Below, in pieces: positions 1 through 11,945 of a stretch of DNA of 64,000 nt. A program made the position numbers and the translations under genes. The stretch is from NCBI GenBank assembly GCA_039881145.1, contig JAYKKI010000039.1, forward strand, positions 15,692,001-15,756,000, written 5' to 3'. This DNA comes from Druceiella hillmani (taxonomy: Eukaryota; Arthropoda; Insecta; Lepidoptera; Hepialidae). The notes beneath the pieces were generated by a model. It was given only the letters and a program-made list of their open reading frames with translations, was not told where the DNA came from and searched no databases. Positions within the stretch are counted from its first letter, which is position 1. Each line of letters starts with the position of its first letter.

Positions 1-298
1 TTTATTTTTATATTTTTTTCTTCAAACCAAAATTACTTTATCACATTCCAAAGACGCGGGGAAAAGCTTTTCAGTAATAAGTCGCGAGAATATATTCGGA
101 TACATTCAAAATTATTACAGAAAACTTCAAATCAGAAGCTTTATATTTTCTCTAATCGAAACTATTAAAAAGTTATAGTAATAAAAATAATTGTTAAAAA
201 ACATTTATCTTAATCTACTTCGTGAATTTCTAAATAAAGGATTACGACATTTAATGATAGTGACAGTACAGTAAAAAATATAACAGTAACTATACGCA
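1..298. other. Unassigned AT-rich sequence
   Basis: No coding signal, tandem repeat or recognisable element is seen before the foldback element that starts near 299. Confidence 0.5.
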
Positions 299-457
299 TT
301 GAATATATTTGGCGTTAATTTTGTAGAAATTCCTTCTTCACAATTAAATGAGACTACGTGATGTAGTATTATTTCTACTTTCTTTAAGTCACTTATAGAA
401 ATAACTTAAAGAATGTAGAAATAATACTACATCACGTAATTTCATTTAATTGTGAGT
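299..457. mobile_element. Foldback (inverted-repeat) element, copy 1, internally deleted
   Basis: Two arms face each other. The left arm starts TTGAATATATTTGGCGTTAA and carries the near-palindrome ACTACGTGATGTAGT (around 352-366). The right arm repeats the same sequence in reverse complement and ends TTTAATTGTGA. The central part of fuller copies (CCTAGGTTTCG, ATCTTCAGGTGGG) is missing, so the hairpin closes near TTTAAGTCACTTATAG. The same arms recur at 12336, 13699, 20809, 22493, 22750, 54934 and 58052. There is no coding capacity, so this is a non-autonomous MITE or foldback-like element. Confidence 0.8.
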
Positions 458-544
458 AACAGTACGGTAAAAATTATAACAGTAACAGTACGGTAAAAAT
501 TATAATATGTTATAACATCCTACTAGGATTTTAAGACTTATCCA

Positions 545-1480
545 ATGATCCTTTTCCGCCTTCCGCAATCCTTTCCCTCCTCTACGAGGTACTGTAGACC
601 TATTCGGTTCAAATTTCTAAATAAAAGTTTTATTGTATCAAAGAATACGGAAATTCATTTTAAAGAAAATATTGCTTTCTTGTATCCGACAACATCCACA
701 TTAGACGAACGCGTTTTCAACATCCATCATCCTTTGCAATGGATTATGGTCGATGGTAAAATTTGTGGTGTGTCAAGTGGAACAACATCTGCTAGGTGAT
801 ATGTTTGTGAAGTAACACCCAAAGAAATGAATGTGATGAGTGCTCACGAAAAGGAAGCGATGAAAATCGTTTTGGATTCTGTTTGTCACCTCCACATTCG
901 TGGATTCGTTTCTTCGAATATTTCTTTCACTTTTCTTATAGAATAGATTTTAAAAATTGGCAAGCTAGATCAGATGTTGATAAAAAATTTTAGCTGATAG
1001 GAAATTATACGTTCAAAGTAAGTTTAGGGCTCGATTAGACCTAATTGTAGATAAACAACGAAGTGGCGGAAGCGGGACATCGAACGACGGAGATACCGTG
1101 AGAAAATTCTTTTTAAAATCGGATATTTTAGCCAAAATCACAGGCTTAAACAGAGATTTAATTGACCATTGTTTACAATTTTGTAAGCTTTATCTACCGT
1201 ATACAATATCAATGTAGAGTCATATAGCAAATTCGGTTTGTAAACCGCGTAATTTTTGGTACAAGAATATCAATTGTGCAATCTCCCAGCTTCCGTCCAT
1301 AGAGTACTAATACATGTCTCATAAATTGTAAAACATGCATTATTGTCTATCAGTGAATTACATAAAGAGGCTGCCGAAGCTAATAACAATAATTTAAAGG
1401 CATTTAGACGAGACCATATTCGAAAAATGGCTCGGTCTAACTATAATATGAGTCACTTCATTAAATCGGCATTAGTAAGT
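545..1480 (+). pseudogene. Decayed coding relic of a multi-copy arthropod gene family, probably transposon-borne
   Basis: Several plus-strand frames in consistent order read like a protein family that I recall as an uncharacterised multi-copy protein in insect and other invertebrate genomes. The pieces are GKICGVSSGTTSAR then TPKEMN (about 750-832), WIRFFEYF (about 905-930), GSGTSNDGDTVRKFF (about 1063-1110), AKITGLNRDLIDHC (about 1130-1175) and ISELHKEAAEANNNNLKAF (1343-1405). They lie in different frames and are separated by stops, so the copy is dead. The longest intact pieces are 84 codons (545-799) and 83 codons (1343-1594). The second runs into an in-frame minisatellite. The function of the family is not known to me. 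Its copy number suggests a mobile element, which is inference. A protein search with the pieces would settle the assignment. Confidence 0.6.
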
Positions 1481-1612
1481 AAATCGGCATTAGTAAGTAA
1501 ATCGGCATTAGTAAGTAAATCGGCATTAGTAAGTAAATCGGCATTAGTAAGTAAATCGGCATTAGTAAGTAAATCGGCATTAGTAAGTTACTAATACCGA
1601 TTTAATGAAGAG
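1449..1612 (+). repeat. 18-bp minisatellite closed by an inverted copy
   Basis: The unit AAATCGGCATTAGTAAGT is repeated about seven times from about 1475 to 1590. It is in frame with the upstream coding relic and reads KSALVS each time. The array is bounded by inverted sequence: ATGAGTCACTTCATTAAATC on the left and GATTTAATGAAGAGACTCAT on the right are reverse complements apart from one base. Array plus arms can therefore fold as a hairpin. Confidence 0.9.
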
Positions 1613-1900
1613 ACTCATGTTTTAGTCAGACCCCTTCGTTACCAGCTTACGGAAGCTTCCTCGAAAGAAAAAGGGTTTTTTAAAAAGTCACGTATTAAGT
1701 TTGTTAGAAGTTTAGAAAATCTTTTAATCATTTTTGTAAGAATATCTGAGTGTAGTTATATTATTTTGCCCAAAAAACGGAGTTTTTCCGCAGTTTCAAT
1801 GTCGTTTGTTTTATTAATTATTTGTGTTTTTTAAATTGAATTTTTGTTTGAGGATAGTAGAGATCACTGTCAATTAATTTAAGGCCAAATCTTGCAATTA
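1613..1900. other. Unassigned AT-rich sequence
   Basis: Nothing recognisable is seen between the minisatellite and the reverse copy of the 360-bp family. Confidence 0.4.
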
Positions 1901-2266
1901 ATAGGGTATTTGACTAATTTTTTTTATTTCGTTGATCATAATTTCAAGGTACAAGGTGATGAAGAGTGAAACAATTTTTTAATAATCTTAAAAATTGACC
2001 GAGTTATAAAAGTTTAAATTTAACCCATAGAGAAGGACGGAAATACTGTGTTGTGATGTCATTTTTAATATTGCACATTATATTCTATAAGAGGAAAAGA
2101 GACAGGGATATACACAACTCTATCCGTATCTTCAAATTTAGAAGTCTAGAGTTAGCTTATTTTTCAATTAATTTTTGAATTTTTTTCAAGACTGGTTTTT
2201 AATTAACTTATATTTCACAATATTCTACGAAAAATATCAAAATTTAGAATGAGTCAACTAGCGTAT
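1901..2266 (-). mobile_element. 360-bp dispersed element, copy 1 (reverse orientation)
   Basis: This is the reverse complement of the element at 12762-13123, 18983-19351 and 28834-29201. The minus-strand start resembles TACGGTAGTTGACTCATTC and the end resembles CAAATACCCAAT. The two ends are imperfect inverted repeats of each other (GGTAGTTGACT against GGTATTTGACT). The body has no coding frame shared by the copies, so it is a short non-autonomous element. This is the most diverged of the four copies. Confidence 0.75.
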
Positions 2267-2335
2267 TGTGCTTAATATTAATTAAGATAGACATTGAAAT
2301 GAACCTTTTTTTTCATTTATTTCAATTTTCTCTTT

Positions 2336-3352
2336 CTTATCATTTGTAATTAAGTTATTGATAAATATTTTGTATAATATAATACATTAAATAAATAATA
2401 CTTAATGTTATCATTTACAATTGTTTTAAAATAAATATAATGCTTTATTTCGGAAATATTTTCTTTTAACTGCGCGATGCTCTGAAGGAAATCAGGAACA
2501 AAAAACGGACCGTAACAATATATATTGCAGACGCGTTTACCGTTCGGGCGTTGAGACGTACGTTTCAATACACTACACAACTTTCTTGTCATTTGTAATA
2601 AAGTTATTGATAAATATTTGGTATAATATAATACATTAAATAAATGATACTTAATTTTATCATTTACAATTGTTTTAATATAAATATAATGCTTTATTTC
2701 GGAAATATTTTCTTTTGACTGCGCGATGCTCTGAAGGAAATCAGGGACAAAAAACGGACCGTAACAAAAAGTAATTGTAGACGCGTTTACCGTTCGGGCG
2801 TTGAGACGTACGTTTCAATACACTACACAACTTTCTTGTCATTTGTAATTAAGTTATTGATAAATATTTTGTATAATATAATACATTAAGTAAATAATAC
2901 TTAATTTTATCATTTAAAATTGTTTTAATATAATTATAATGCTTTATTTCGGAAATATTTTCTTTTGACCGCGCGATGCTCTGAAGGAAATCAGGAACAA
3001 AAAACGGACCGTAACAAAAAGTAATTGTAGACGCGTTTACTGTTTGGGCGTTGAGACGTACGTTTCAATACACTACACAACTTTCTTGTCATTTGTAATA
3101 AAGTTATTGATAAATATTTTGTATAATATAATATATCAAGTAAATAATACTTAGTTTTATAATTTACAATTGTTTTAATACAAATATAATGCTATATTTT
3201 CGAATTATCTACTTTTAACTGCCTGACTTGAGACTGTGAACCACCGTGCGATGCTCAGAAGGAAAGCAGGAACGAAAAACGGACCGTAAAAACAAGTAAT
3301 TGCAGACGCGTTTGCCGTTCGGGCGTTGAGACGAACGTTTCAATACAATCAC
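2336..3352. repeat. 250-bp tandem array, four copies
   Basis: The string ATTTGTAATAAAGTTATTG (or TTAAG variant) recurs at about 2342, 2591, 2841 and 3091, a period of 249-250 bases. Each unit also carries CGCGATGCTCTGAAGG, AAAAACGGACCGTAA and CGTTCGGGCGTTGAGACG (one copy has TTTGGGCG). The fourth copy is the most diverged, with extra sequence near 3225-3245. It ends where a TATA-box-like sequence begins. The 80-codon minus-strand ORF here is array sequence, not a gene. Confidence 0.9.
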
Positions 3353-3353
3353 A

Positions 3354-3489
3354 ATATATAAACACCCTGAGATTAGCGTTTTGCGTTGTATTACTCCAAC
3401 GAACGTTTTCCACTAAGAATAACGTCATTGGAGACATGGCTCTGGTGAAGTTATTAGTGGAAATATCCTTTACCCAGTGGTGTTGTTGA
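3354..3489 (+). promoter_or_regulatory. Possible TATA-type core promoter and short leader ORF
   Basis: CAATATATAAACACC near 3353-3367 matches a TATA box. About 70-75 bases downstream is an ATG (3436) in good context (GAGACATGGC), opening a short frame that begins MALVKLLVEISF and stops near 3489. A weak donor-like CTGGTGAAG lies at the third codon. It immediately follows four copies of a 250-bp repeat that could be duplicated upstream sequence. No downstream exon is recognised. All functional interpretation is inference. Confidence 0.2.
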
Positions 3490-3829
3490 TGAGGTTTTGA
3501 TTATTTATGTCCAATAACTTTCAGCAATCGCAAAATCACAATATTTTGAAACCCCAGCACCTAGATCAAACTATACGAAAAGTCGTCTTTTTTCATCGTA
3601 TTCTGTTTAATCATTAATAGCTTTAAGATATAACTTGTTTAGAACGAAAAAAATATATTTTTTTAATTTATTTACTATAATGCACATCTTTTCTAGTAAA
3701 TTATAGTTGTAAATAAATGTAATAACATTTTAGTGTGTTAAATAAAATGTGTTATTTATAATGCAATCGAGGCATATTGTATTACCATTCAATACGCTCG
3801 AGTCAAGATGACAAAATATACTTTAGCAT

Positions 3830-3886
<57 letters not shown>

Positions 3887-4139
3887 AAAAGCTTCACAAG
3901 ATGGTATGAATTACGCCACATGGTTGTTATCCATAGGTCTGATATTGTGAACAGACGCAACTATGAACACAGTACATACAAATATCTACTTGTAAGTACA
4001 AATGGGTTTTCTGCAATATCCAAAAAAGTAATGAAACATTTTAGACTTTAAAAACAAAACTAGCAACTCTTATGATTTCGCCATATTCGTCTGTTTGTCA
4101 CACCAATTTTGCTCGCTGTAATTAAAAAAATGTAAAAAT
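3490..4139. other. Unassigned sequence with one (AT)n tract
   Basis: AT-rich sequence without a gene. The (AT)n microsatellite at 3832-3887 is listed separately. Nothing else is recognised. Confidence 0.4.
3832..3887. repeat. (AT)n microsatellite
   Basis: An almost uninterrupted AT dinucleotide tract of about 55 bases. Confidence 0.95.
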
Positions 4140-5203
4140 CGGTGGAGGGAGCACCGCACTCCGCATACTAGCGCCACCCCCCCACAACGCGCACGGTGTT
4201 ACCAGCAGAATAAATTTACCCACCAACTTCAGGAAATCGACGCATATAAATATACGATTATGCAGTAGGATTCACATTTGCATCAATTTATATGGTCATG
4301 GCTTGGCTTATATGAAGTATTATTAAGGTCGCCATGTTACATTTAAATGTTTATTCTGACCACAACCAATGGCCAAAGTATTTAGGTTAGAATTATTTAA
4401 AAACTTTGTCACATTTTACCATTTTATTCATCACTTAACACTTTTAATACAAAAAGAAAACAATTAGCTTAGTGTCTTAAAGAAAAAGGGATGTGAAAAA
4501 GCCCATAATAAAAGTTTGAAAATATTCGATCTCAGACTAAAGAAATTCAAAATAGGACGAAACAATTATTTATATCAATTAGCATTCAACGTCGTGATAA
4601 AATTTCTTCATATTTTGAACAATATCGGTTCGCATTTTTCAGGGAAACAAAGAAATTAATGAATGTAACATGTGTTTCTCGTCGTAATCCTACATATAGT
4701 GATTGTATACGCAATACGTAAAATATTCTAAAATTGAATATGATAACGGAAATTCAAACGTTACACCAAATTCTCCGACTACATTTTCCAAATCCTGATT
4801 TTTTTACAAATAAAATTTTACCTTTTTCAGTATCGAACAATTACGATGTTTTAATTTGGTTAAGCAATTTTTTAAGAAGTGACAATACCAATAAAAATGG
4901 CGCTCTTATGTTAATAATAATCTACTTCGATATTTTAAAATTGCATAATTAATTGAAAAATAAATTAAGTAATAGTTTTTACGTAGGAAAATAATCCCTA
5001 TTTGTTTATTTTACAGTCCAGTGATTATTTTGCAGGTGAGAATAACACAAGCCGGCATTTTAAGCTATATTATCAGGTAACCTTTCAGAGCTGTGTCTTA
5101 AATGTCACTGACAGCCGCGTTTTGATACTACGCATTTTATGCGTAGTTTTTTGGACACACTATCGTGCGTGTTCTCGCCTTCTAGAATACTCATTATTTT
5201 AAG
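4140..5203 (+). mobile_element. Long dispersed repeat, copy 1 (partner at 60595-61943)
   Basis: This segment aligns in order and orientation with 60595-61943. Shared landmarks include GGAAATCGACGCATATAAAT (around 4232), GTTTATTCTGACCACAACCA (around 4350), AACAATATCGGTTCGCATTT (around 4620), CAAATTCTCC (around 4767) and a terminal block around 5116-5200 containing GCGTAGTTTT and GGACACACT. The copies are well diverged by eye. A 72-codon ORF (4734-4952) lies inside but is not preserved in the partner. The class of element is unknown; no TIR, LTR or transposase is seen. Confidence 0.75.
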
Positions 5204-5359
5204 GTTATAAAGCTAAAATCTACCATTAAAAAAAGGTTATAAAGCTACCATCCTAGTTTTTTATTTTTGCGCTGTCAAATATCACTGAGCAACATTTATT
5301 AAAATCAATACACATTTATTTCATCTTTCGTCTCATTCACAGTTATTGTATCTATCACA

Positions 5360-5362
<3 letters not shown>

Positions 5363-5429
<67 letters not shown>

Positions 5430-5445
5430 TATATACATATATATA
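5363..5445. repeat. (AT)n microsatellite
   Basis: AT dinucleotide tract of about 80 bases, with a few ATAC interruptions at the right end. The 61-codon ORF across it (poly Tyr-Ile) is a product of the repeat. Confidence 0.95.
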
Positions 5446-6944
5446 AAGACAACATAATGAAAACATTCAAGATAGCTATTATTTGTAATTTGACGTGGCT
5501 GTATGTATTTATAACGCCTACAAAGTTATGAAATAAAATCTTAAAAATAATATATTTAGGGTATCTTCCTTACATGTAAAGTGGGTGATATTTTTTGGAT
5601 TTTCTTAAGAATCGATTTTCATATATAGCGTCTGGCATGAAGTTTTATGAGGAGTAAAACCAGAAGTTCAGAGCATTAAAAAAGTGTAACCGTTAGGTGG
5701 CCTTTCCCCGCGACATTTCTGCGCATCTTTAAAGATATTAATATGCTTATTTGGCATTTTCTTATAGCGTAATCGCAATGATTGAGTATGACACGCATAC
5801 TTTACTATCGTTCGCTTATATTAAGATGTAATGTTAAATATTATTATGTGTGAATATTTGGTGTCTTCTATCCTAACAAATTTAAAAGTCTATTTTAATT
5901 TTAACTTCTTAATCTGACGTTACTAACTGTTTTTAATTTTGTTGTATTAATTTGATTTTGTTCGCTTGTCGAAAACAATTATATTGTCAATATTTTTTAT
6001 TAAACATTTTCCATTTATATTTAATAATATTTATATTGATATTTATACACAATGTCACCTATTTTATACATTCCAAGACAATAGTACTTAAGGAGTAAAC
6101 TCCAGTCGCGAGCCGGGACTGACACGCACAATTTTTATACCTCATTGTGTAGAATATCTTTGAAAAGGTCTTTTAAAAATGTTAAGGATATTTTATGAAC
6201 ACTTTTTCGATACAGCGATCCGTTTACGTAATATTAAGCTTTGAATTGATACTTTTTGTTACGATATGTATTTCCACCCCTTATCAGCTAAACCGCTATA
6301 TTTCATTTTCTGAAAGTATTCACAATAATGGCATGTATGTATAAAGAAATTACAAGAAAGAAATATCATAGCCAAGCAGACTCTACTAGTTCACAAGTAA
6401 CAGTCGATTAACTTGTCACATGTAGTTGTGTCTGTAAAAGTTAATAAAAACTCCATACAAATCATGCATACCAACTGAAAAAATAATCGTGTATTTTAAA
6501 ATGTATGCGTATTATGTGTTTGAAAAATATGTTAAGTAATATATTTATACACATCATTACACGATGAGAGATAATATTAATATTTATAACAGAAAAACTC
6601 TATACGCGCGGTGTGTACCTATGCTTAAATCTTTATAAGTGCGTGCGGAGCCCTTGTAACAAGTTTTTTATTGTAGAATTTCACTGAAATTAATTTTTCT
6701 CAGTCTTATACTTTATATGTTTTAAGCAATTGTATACCAATTATTCGTTCCTGGCTTTCCCAACCCAGATATTGTCTTCGTGTTACATAACTTGTGAAAT
6801 TCCAAAGCACCCCTAAAATTGTTCCCTATTGTAACTATGGACACATCGAACTAACATCGTAAATATTAAGCCGATATGTTTACTGGAGAAAACCCTTTCT
6901 GCAAATCGGCACGCGATCTCACATTTGAATTCAGTAGATGAAAA
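5446..6944. other. Unassigned AT-rich sequence
   Basis: About 1.5 kb with no ORF of credible composition, no tandem array and no copy of the families found elsewhere in the window. Confidence 0.4.
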
Positions 6945-7830
6945 AGTTAATAAGTTCGATAAAAGATAATCATGCAAAGTTAGTGAGTTCGATAAACATA
7001 TTGTCAAAATCTACGTCAACTGTGCAGAGTTAGTTAGTTCGATAAACAGATTGTCAATATCTACGACAACCGTGCAAAGTTAGTGAGTTCGATGAACATA
7101 TTGTCGAAATCTACCACAACCGTGCAGTTGTTTATATATTGTGCAGAGTTATTGAGTTCGATAAAAATATTGTCAAAATCTACGACAACCGTACAAAGTT
7201 AGTGAGTTCGATAAACATATTGTCGAAATCTACCACAACCGTGCAGTTGTTTATGAATTGTGCAGAGTTAGTGAGTTCGATAAAAATATTGTCAAAATCT
7301 ACGACAACCGTGCAAAGTTAGTGAGTTTCATAAACGTATTGTCGAAATGTACCACAACCGTGCAGTTGTTTATATATTGTGCAGAGTTAGTGGGTTCGAT
7401 AAACATATTGTCAAAATCTACGACAGCCGTACAAAGTTAGTGAGTTCGATAAACATATTGTCGAAATCTACCACAACCGTGCAGTTGTTTATATATCGTG
7501 CAGAGTTAGTGAGTTCGATAAGCAGATTGTCAAAACCTACGTCAACGGTGCAGAGTTAGTGAGCTCGATAAACAGATTATCGAAATCTACGGCAATGGTA
7601 GTATTTTTAAATATCGTGCAGAGTTAATGAGTTCGATAAACAGATTGTCAAAATCTACTACTGTGCAAAGTTACTGAGTTCTATAAACATATTGTCTAAA
7701 TCTACGACAACCGTGCAGTTGTTTATATATCGTGCAGAGTTAGTATGTTCTATAAACAGATTGTCAATATCTACGACAACTGTGTAAAGTAAGTGAGTTT
7801 CATGAACAGATTGTCGAAATATACGACAAA
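6945..7830. repeat. Composite tandem array with 119-bp higher-order period
   Basis: The core unit is about 50 bases: GTTAGTGAGTTCGATAAACA followed by TATTGTC and a CTACGACAACC-type block. Two core variants alternate. One ends with CCGTGCAGTTGTTTATATAT and the other goes straight on to the next core. Together they form a 119-bp unit: GTGCAGAGTT occurs at 7141, 7260, 7379 and 7498. After 7498 the order breaks down (next copies at 7548, 7616 and 7733). Small ORFs here (60-114 codons) are array readings, not genes. Confidence 0.9.
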
Positions 7831-8830
7831 ATTCGTTAAAATTAGACAGAAACTTGGTGATCCAATTAGAAATTTGATTGCAAAAAAGAAATAAAACAAG
7901 ATGCCAATCCGATCTTAGAATTTTGGAAATCTTTGTGAATATTAGAAAAAAATATATCTGTATGTTCAGAAATAGTCTATGGTTTAACGCTAATATTGCC
8001 AACCTGCGTTTTGCACTTGAATTTTAAATGTTGCAACTCTGAATTTTATACATAAAGTAACGTTTCAAATGGTTTTATTTTATTTTTACTGGCCACTTAG
8101 ATTGTATTCGATAATTTTATCGATAAACTGTAATTCAATGTAAAAAGTAATTACTAAAACAGGTCCCTTTGACGCTATGCTATCGACCTACACTTTACTT
8201 AATAACTTTACTTCAACTAATGGAGATCACTGAAAATGAGCCTGATGTTACAGAAGTAGAATATAAGTTTGAAAAGAAGTGATATTTTTTAAAATATACA
8301 AAAAAAACAAATAATTCAGCGATTGACGATATGGAAAGAGCAAAAAATAAAATGCCATTTGTAACTATAATACAAGACAAAAAGCTATCTTTATAAATTG
8401 CGCGTATATTATATTTTTAATGTATCTAAAATTGTCAATAGTAAGCAAAAGTAACAGTGAAATGTAACTAAGTATATAACTTTTTAGAAACGATTACAGA
8501 ATTAGCGTATATCGGTTACTTTTTTATTAATATCATTGGCTCGATTTAGTAAAAATAAATTATTGACTGGACATCGAGAATGTTAAGATTAAAATGCTCA
8601 CAGTTGTGTGGAAGTTAAAAAAATATTTTTTTTTAATTTCCACTTTAAATTAAAATTAAAAAAGAAAGTATTTTTCTCAATCAGCAAACATATTTCTACT
8701 AAAATGTAAATAATCCTTCGTACTGCCTTTTGAATTTGGTGTAATTCGTGATTCGATGAAATCAAAAATTTATTTTTCCACAAGACTTCCATTAAAATAG
8801 TCAATCAGGTTATCAATAACAAGTCGAACT
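7831..8830. other. Unassigned AT-rich sequence
   Basis: No gene recognised. A 20-codon acidic frame starting MEITENEPDV lies at 8220-8282 but is too short to support. Confidence 0.4.
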
Positions 8831-11800
8831 TTCAAGACAATATAAACATTCACGGAATAACCAAAAAATAATAATTCCCTCTCAGGACAATATAACCATT
8901 CACCGAATAACTAAAAGAAAAGAATTCCCCCTCAGGACAATGTAAAAATTCACCGAATAACCAAAAGAAAAGAATTCCCCCTCAGGACAATGTAAAAATT
9001 CACCGAATAACCAAAAGAAAAGGATTCCCCCTCAGGACAATGTAAAAATTCACCGAATAACCAAAAGAAAAGAATTCTCCCTCAAGACAATGTAAAAATT
9101 CACCGAATAACTAAAAGAAAAGAATTCCCCCTCAGGACAATGTAAAAATTCACCGAATAACCAAAAGAAAAGAATTCCCCCTCAGGACAATGTAAAAATT
9201 CACCGAATAACCAAAAGAAAAGAATTCCCCCTCAGGACAATGTAAAAATTCACCGAATAACCAAAAGAAAAGAATTCCCCCTCAGGACAATGTAAAAATT
9301 CACCGAATAACCAAAAGAAAAGAATTCCCCCTCAGGACAATGTAAAAATTCACCGAACAACCAAAAGAAAAGAATTCCCCCTCAGGACAATGTAAAAATT
9401 CACCGAATAACCAAAAGAAAAGAATTTCCCCTCAGGACAGTGTAAAAATTCACCGAATAACCAAAAGAAAAGGATTCCCCCTCAGGACAATGTAAAAATT
9501 CACCGAATAACCAAAAGAAAAGAATTCTCCCTCAAGACAATGTAAAAATTCACCGAATAACTAAAAGAAAAGAATTCCCCCTCAGGACAATGTAAAAATT
9601 CACCGAATAACCAAAAGAAAAGAATTCACCCTCAGGACAATGTAAAAATTCACCGAATAACCAAAAGAAAAGAATTCCCCCTCAGGACAATGTAAAAATT
9701 CACCGAATAACCAAAAGAAAAGAATTCCCCCTCAGGACAATGTAAAAATTCACCGAACAACCAAAAGAAAAGAATTCCCCCTCAGGACAATGTAAAAATT
9801 CACCGAATAACCAAAAGAAAAGAATTCCCCCTCAGGACAATGTAAAAATTCACCGAATAACCAAAAGAAAAGGATTCCCCCTCAGGACAATGTAAAAATT
9901 CACCGAATAACCAAAAGAAAAGAATTCTCCCTCAAGACAATGTAAAAATTCACCGAATAACCAAAAGAAAAGGATTCCCCCTCAGGACAATGTAAAAATT
10001 CACCGAATAACCAAAAGAAAAGAATTCTCCCTCAAGACAATGTAAAAATTCACCGAATAACTAAAAGAAAAGAATTCCCCCTCAGGACAATGTAAAAATT
10101 CACCGAATAACCAAAAGAAAAGAATTCCCCCTCAGGACAATGTAAAAATTCACCGAATAACCAAAAGAAAAGAATTCCCCCTCAGGACAATGTAAAAATT
10201 CACCGAATAACCAAAAGAAAAGAATTCCCCCTCAGGACAATGTAAAAATTCACCGAATAACCAAAAGAAAAGAATTCCCCCTCAGGACAATGTAAAAATT
10301 CACCGAATAACCAAAAGAAAAGAATTCACCCTCAGGACAATGTAAAAATTCACCGAATAACCAAAAGAAAAGAATTCCCCCTCAGGACAATGTAAAAATT
10401 CACCGAATAACCAAAAGAAAAGAATTCCCCCTCAGGACAATGTAAAAATTCACCGAACAACCAAAAGAAAAGAATTCCCCCTCAGGACAATGTAAAAATT
10501 CACCGAATAACCAAAAGAAAAGAATTCCCCCTCAGGACAATGTAAAAATTCACCGAATAACCAAAAGAAAAGGATTCCCCCTCAGGACAATGTAAAAATT
10601 CACCGAATAACCAAAAGAAAAGAATTCTCCCTCAAGACAATGTAAAAATTCACCGAATAACTAAAAGAAAAGAATTCCCCCTCAGGACAATGTAAAAATT
10701 CACCGAATAACCAAAAGAAAAGAATTCCCCCTCAGGACAATGTAAAAATTCACCGAATAACCAAAAGAAAAGAATTCTCCCTCAAGACAATGTAAAAATT
10801 CACCGAATAACCAAAAGAAAAGAATTCCCCCTCAGGACAATGTAAAAATTCACCGAATAACCAAAAGAAAAGAATTCCCCCTCAGGACAATGTAAAAATT
10901 CACCGAATAACCAAAAGAAAAGAATTCCCCCTCAGGACAATGTAAAAATTCACCGAACAACCAAAAGAAAAGAATTCCCCCTCAGGACAATGTAAAAATT
11001 CACCGAATAACCAAAAGAAAAGAATTTCCCCTCAGGACAATGTAAAAATTCACCGAATAACCAAAAGAAAAGGATTCCCCCTCAGGACAATGTAAAAATT
11101 CACCGAATAACCAAAAGAAAAGAATTCTCCCTCAAGACAATGTAAAAATTCACCGAATAACTAAAAGAAAAGAATTCCCCCTCAGGACAATGTAAAAATT
11201 CACCGAATAACCAAAAGAAAAGAATTCACCCTCAGGACAATGTAAAAATTCACCGAATAACCAAAAGAAAAGAATTCCCCCTCAGGACAATGTAAAAATT
11301 CACCGAATAACCAAAAGAAAAGAATTCCCCCTCAGGACAATGTAGAAATTCACCGAATAACCAAAAGAAAAGAATTCCCCCTCAGGACAATGTAAAAATT
11401 CACCGAATAACCAAAAGAAAAGAATTCCCCCTCAGGACAATGTAAAAATTCACCGAATAACCAAAAGAAAAGAATTTCCCCTCAGGACAATGTAAAAATT
11501 CACCAAATAATCAAAAAAATAATTCCTTCTCAGGACAATATAAATATTCACCGAATAACCGAAAAAAATAATTCTCTCTCAGGGCAATATAAACGTTGAC
11601 CGAAAAACCGAAAAAAATTATTCCCTCTCAGGTCAATGTAAATATTCACCGAATAACCAAAAAATAATAATTCCCTCTCAGGACAATATAAACATTCACG
11701 GAAAAAAATTATTCCTACTCAGGATAATATAAACATTCACGGAAAAAAATTATTCCCACTCAGGACAATATAAACATTCACCGAAAAACCGAAAAAAATA

Positions 11801-11945
11801 ATTCTCTCTCAGGGCAATATAAACGTTCACCGAATAACCAAAAAATAATAATTCTCTCTCAGGACAATATGAATATTCACAGAAAAACCGAAAAAAATAA
11901 TTCTCTCTCGGGACAATATAAAAATTTAGCCAATAACCGAAAAAC
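8831..11945. repeat. 50-bp satellite array, about 60 units, with an EcoRI site in most units
   Basis: The string TGTAAAAATTCACCGAATAA recurs every 50 bases from 8941 to about 11491 (about 51 near-identical units). More diverged units flank it at 8831-8940 and 11491-11945. Most central units contain GAATTC. Marker variants (AGGATTCCCC, TTCTCCCTCAAG, AACTAAAAG, GAATTCACC, GAACAACC) recur in a fixed order. GAACAA at 9351, 9751, 10451 and 10951 is followed 120 bases later by AGGATTC at 9471, 9871, 10571 and 11071, showing block duplication. The edges are diverged and the centre homogeneous, as expected of a satellite maintained by unequal exchange. There are no unique spacers, so it is not a CRISPR array. 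Confidence 0.97.

Noticed and set aside
5346..5531. 61-codon ORF with poly Tyr-Ile
   Set aside because: Reading of an (AT)n microsatellite.
8831..11945. CRISPR-like array
   Set aside because: Units are contiguous tandem copies with no unique spacers, and the sequence is eukaryotic.
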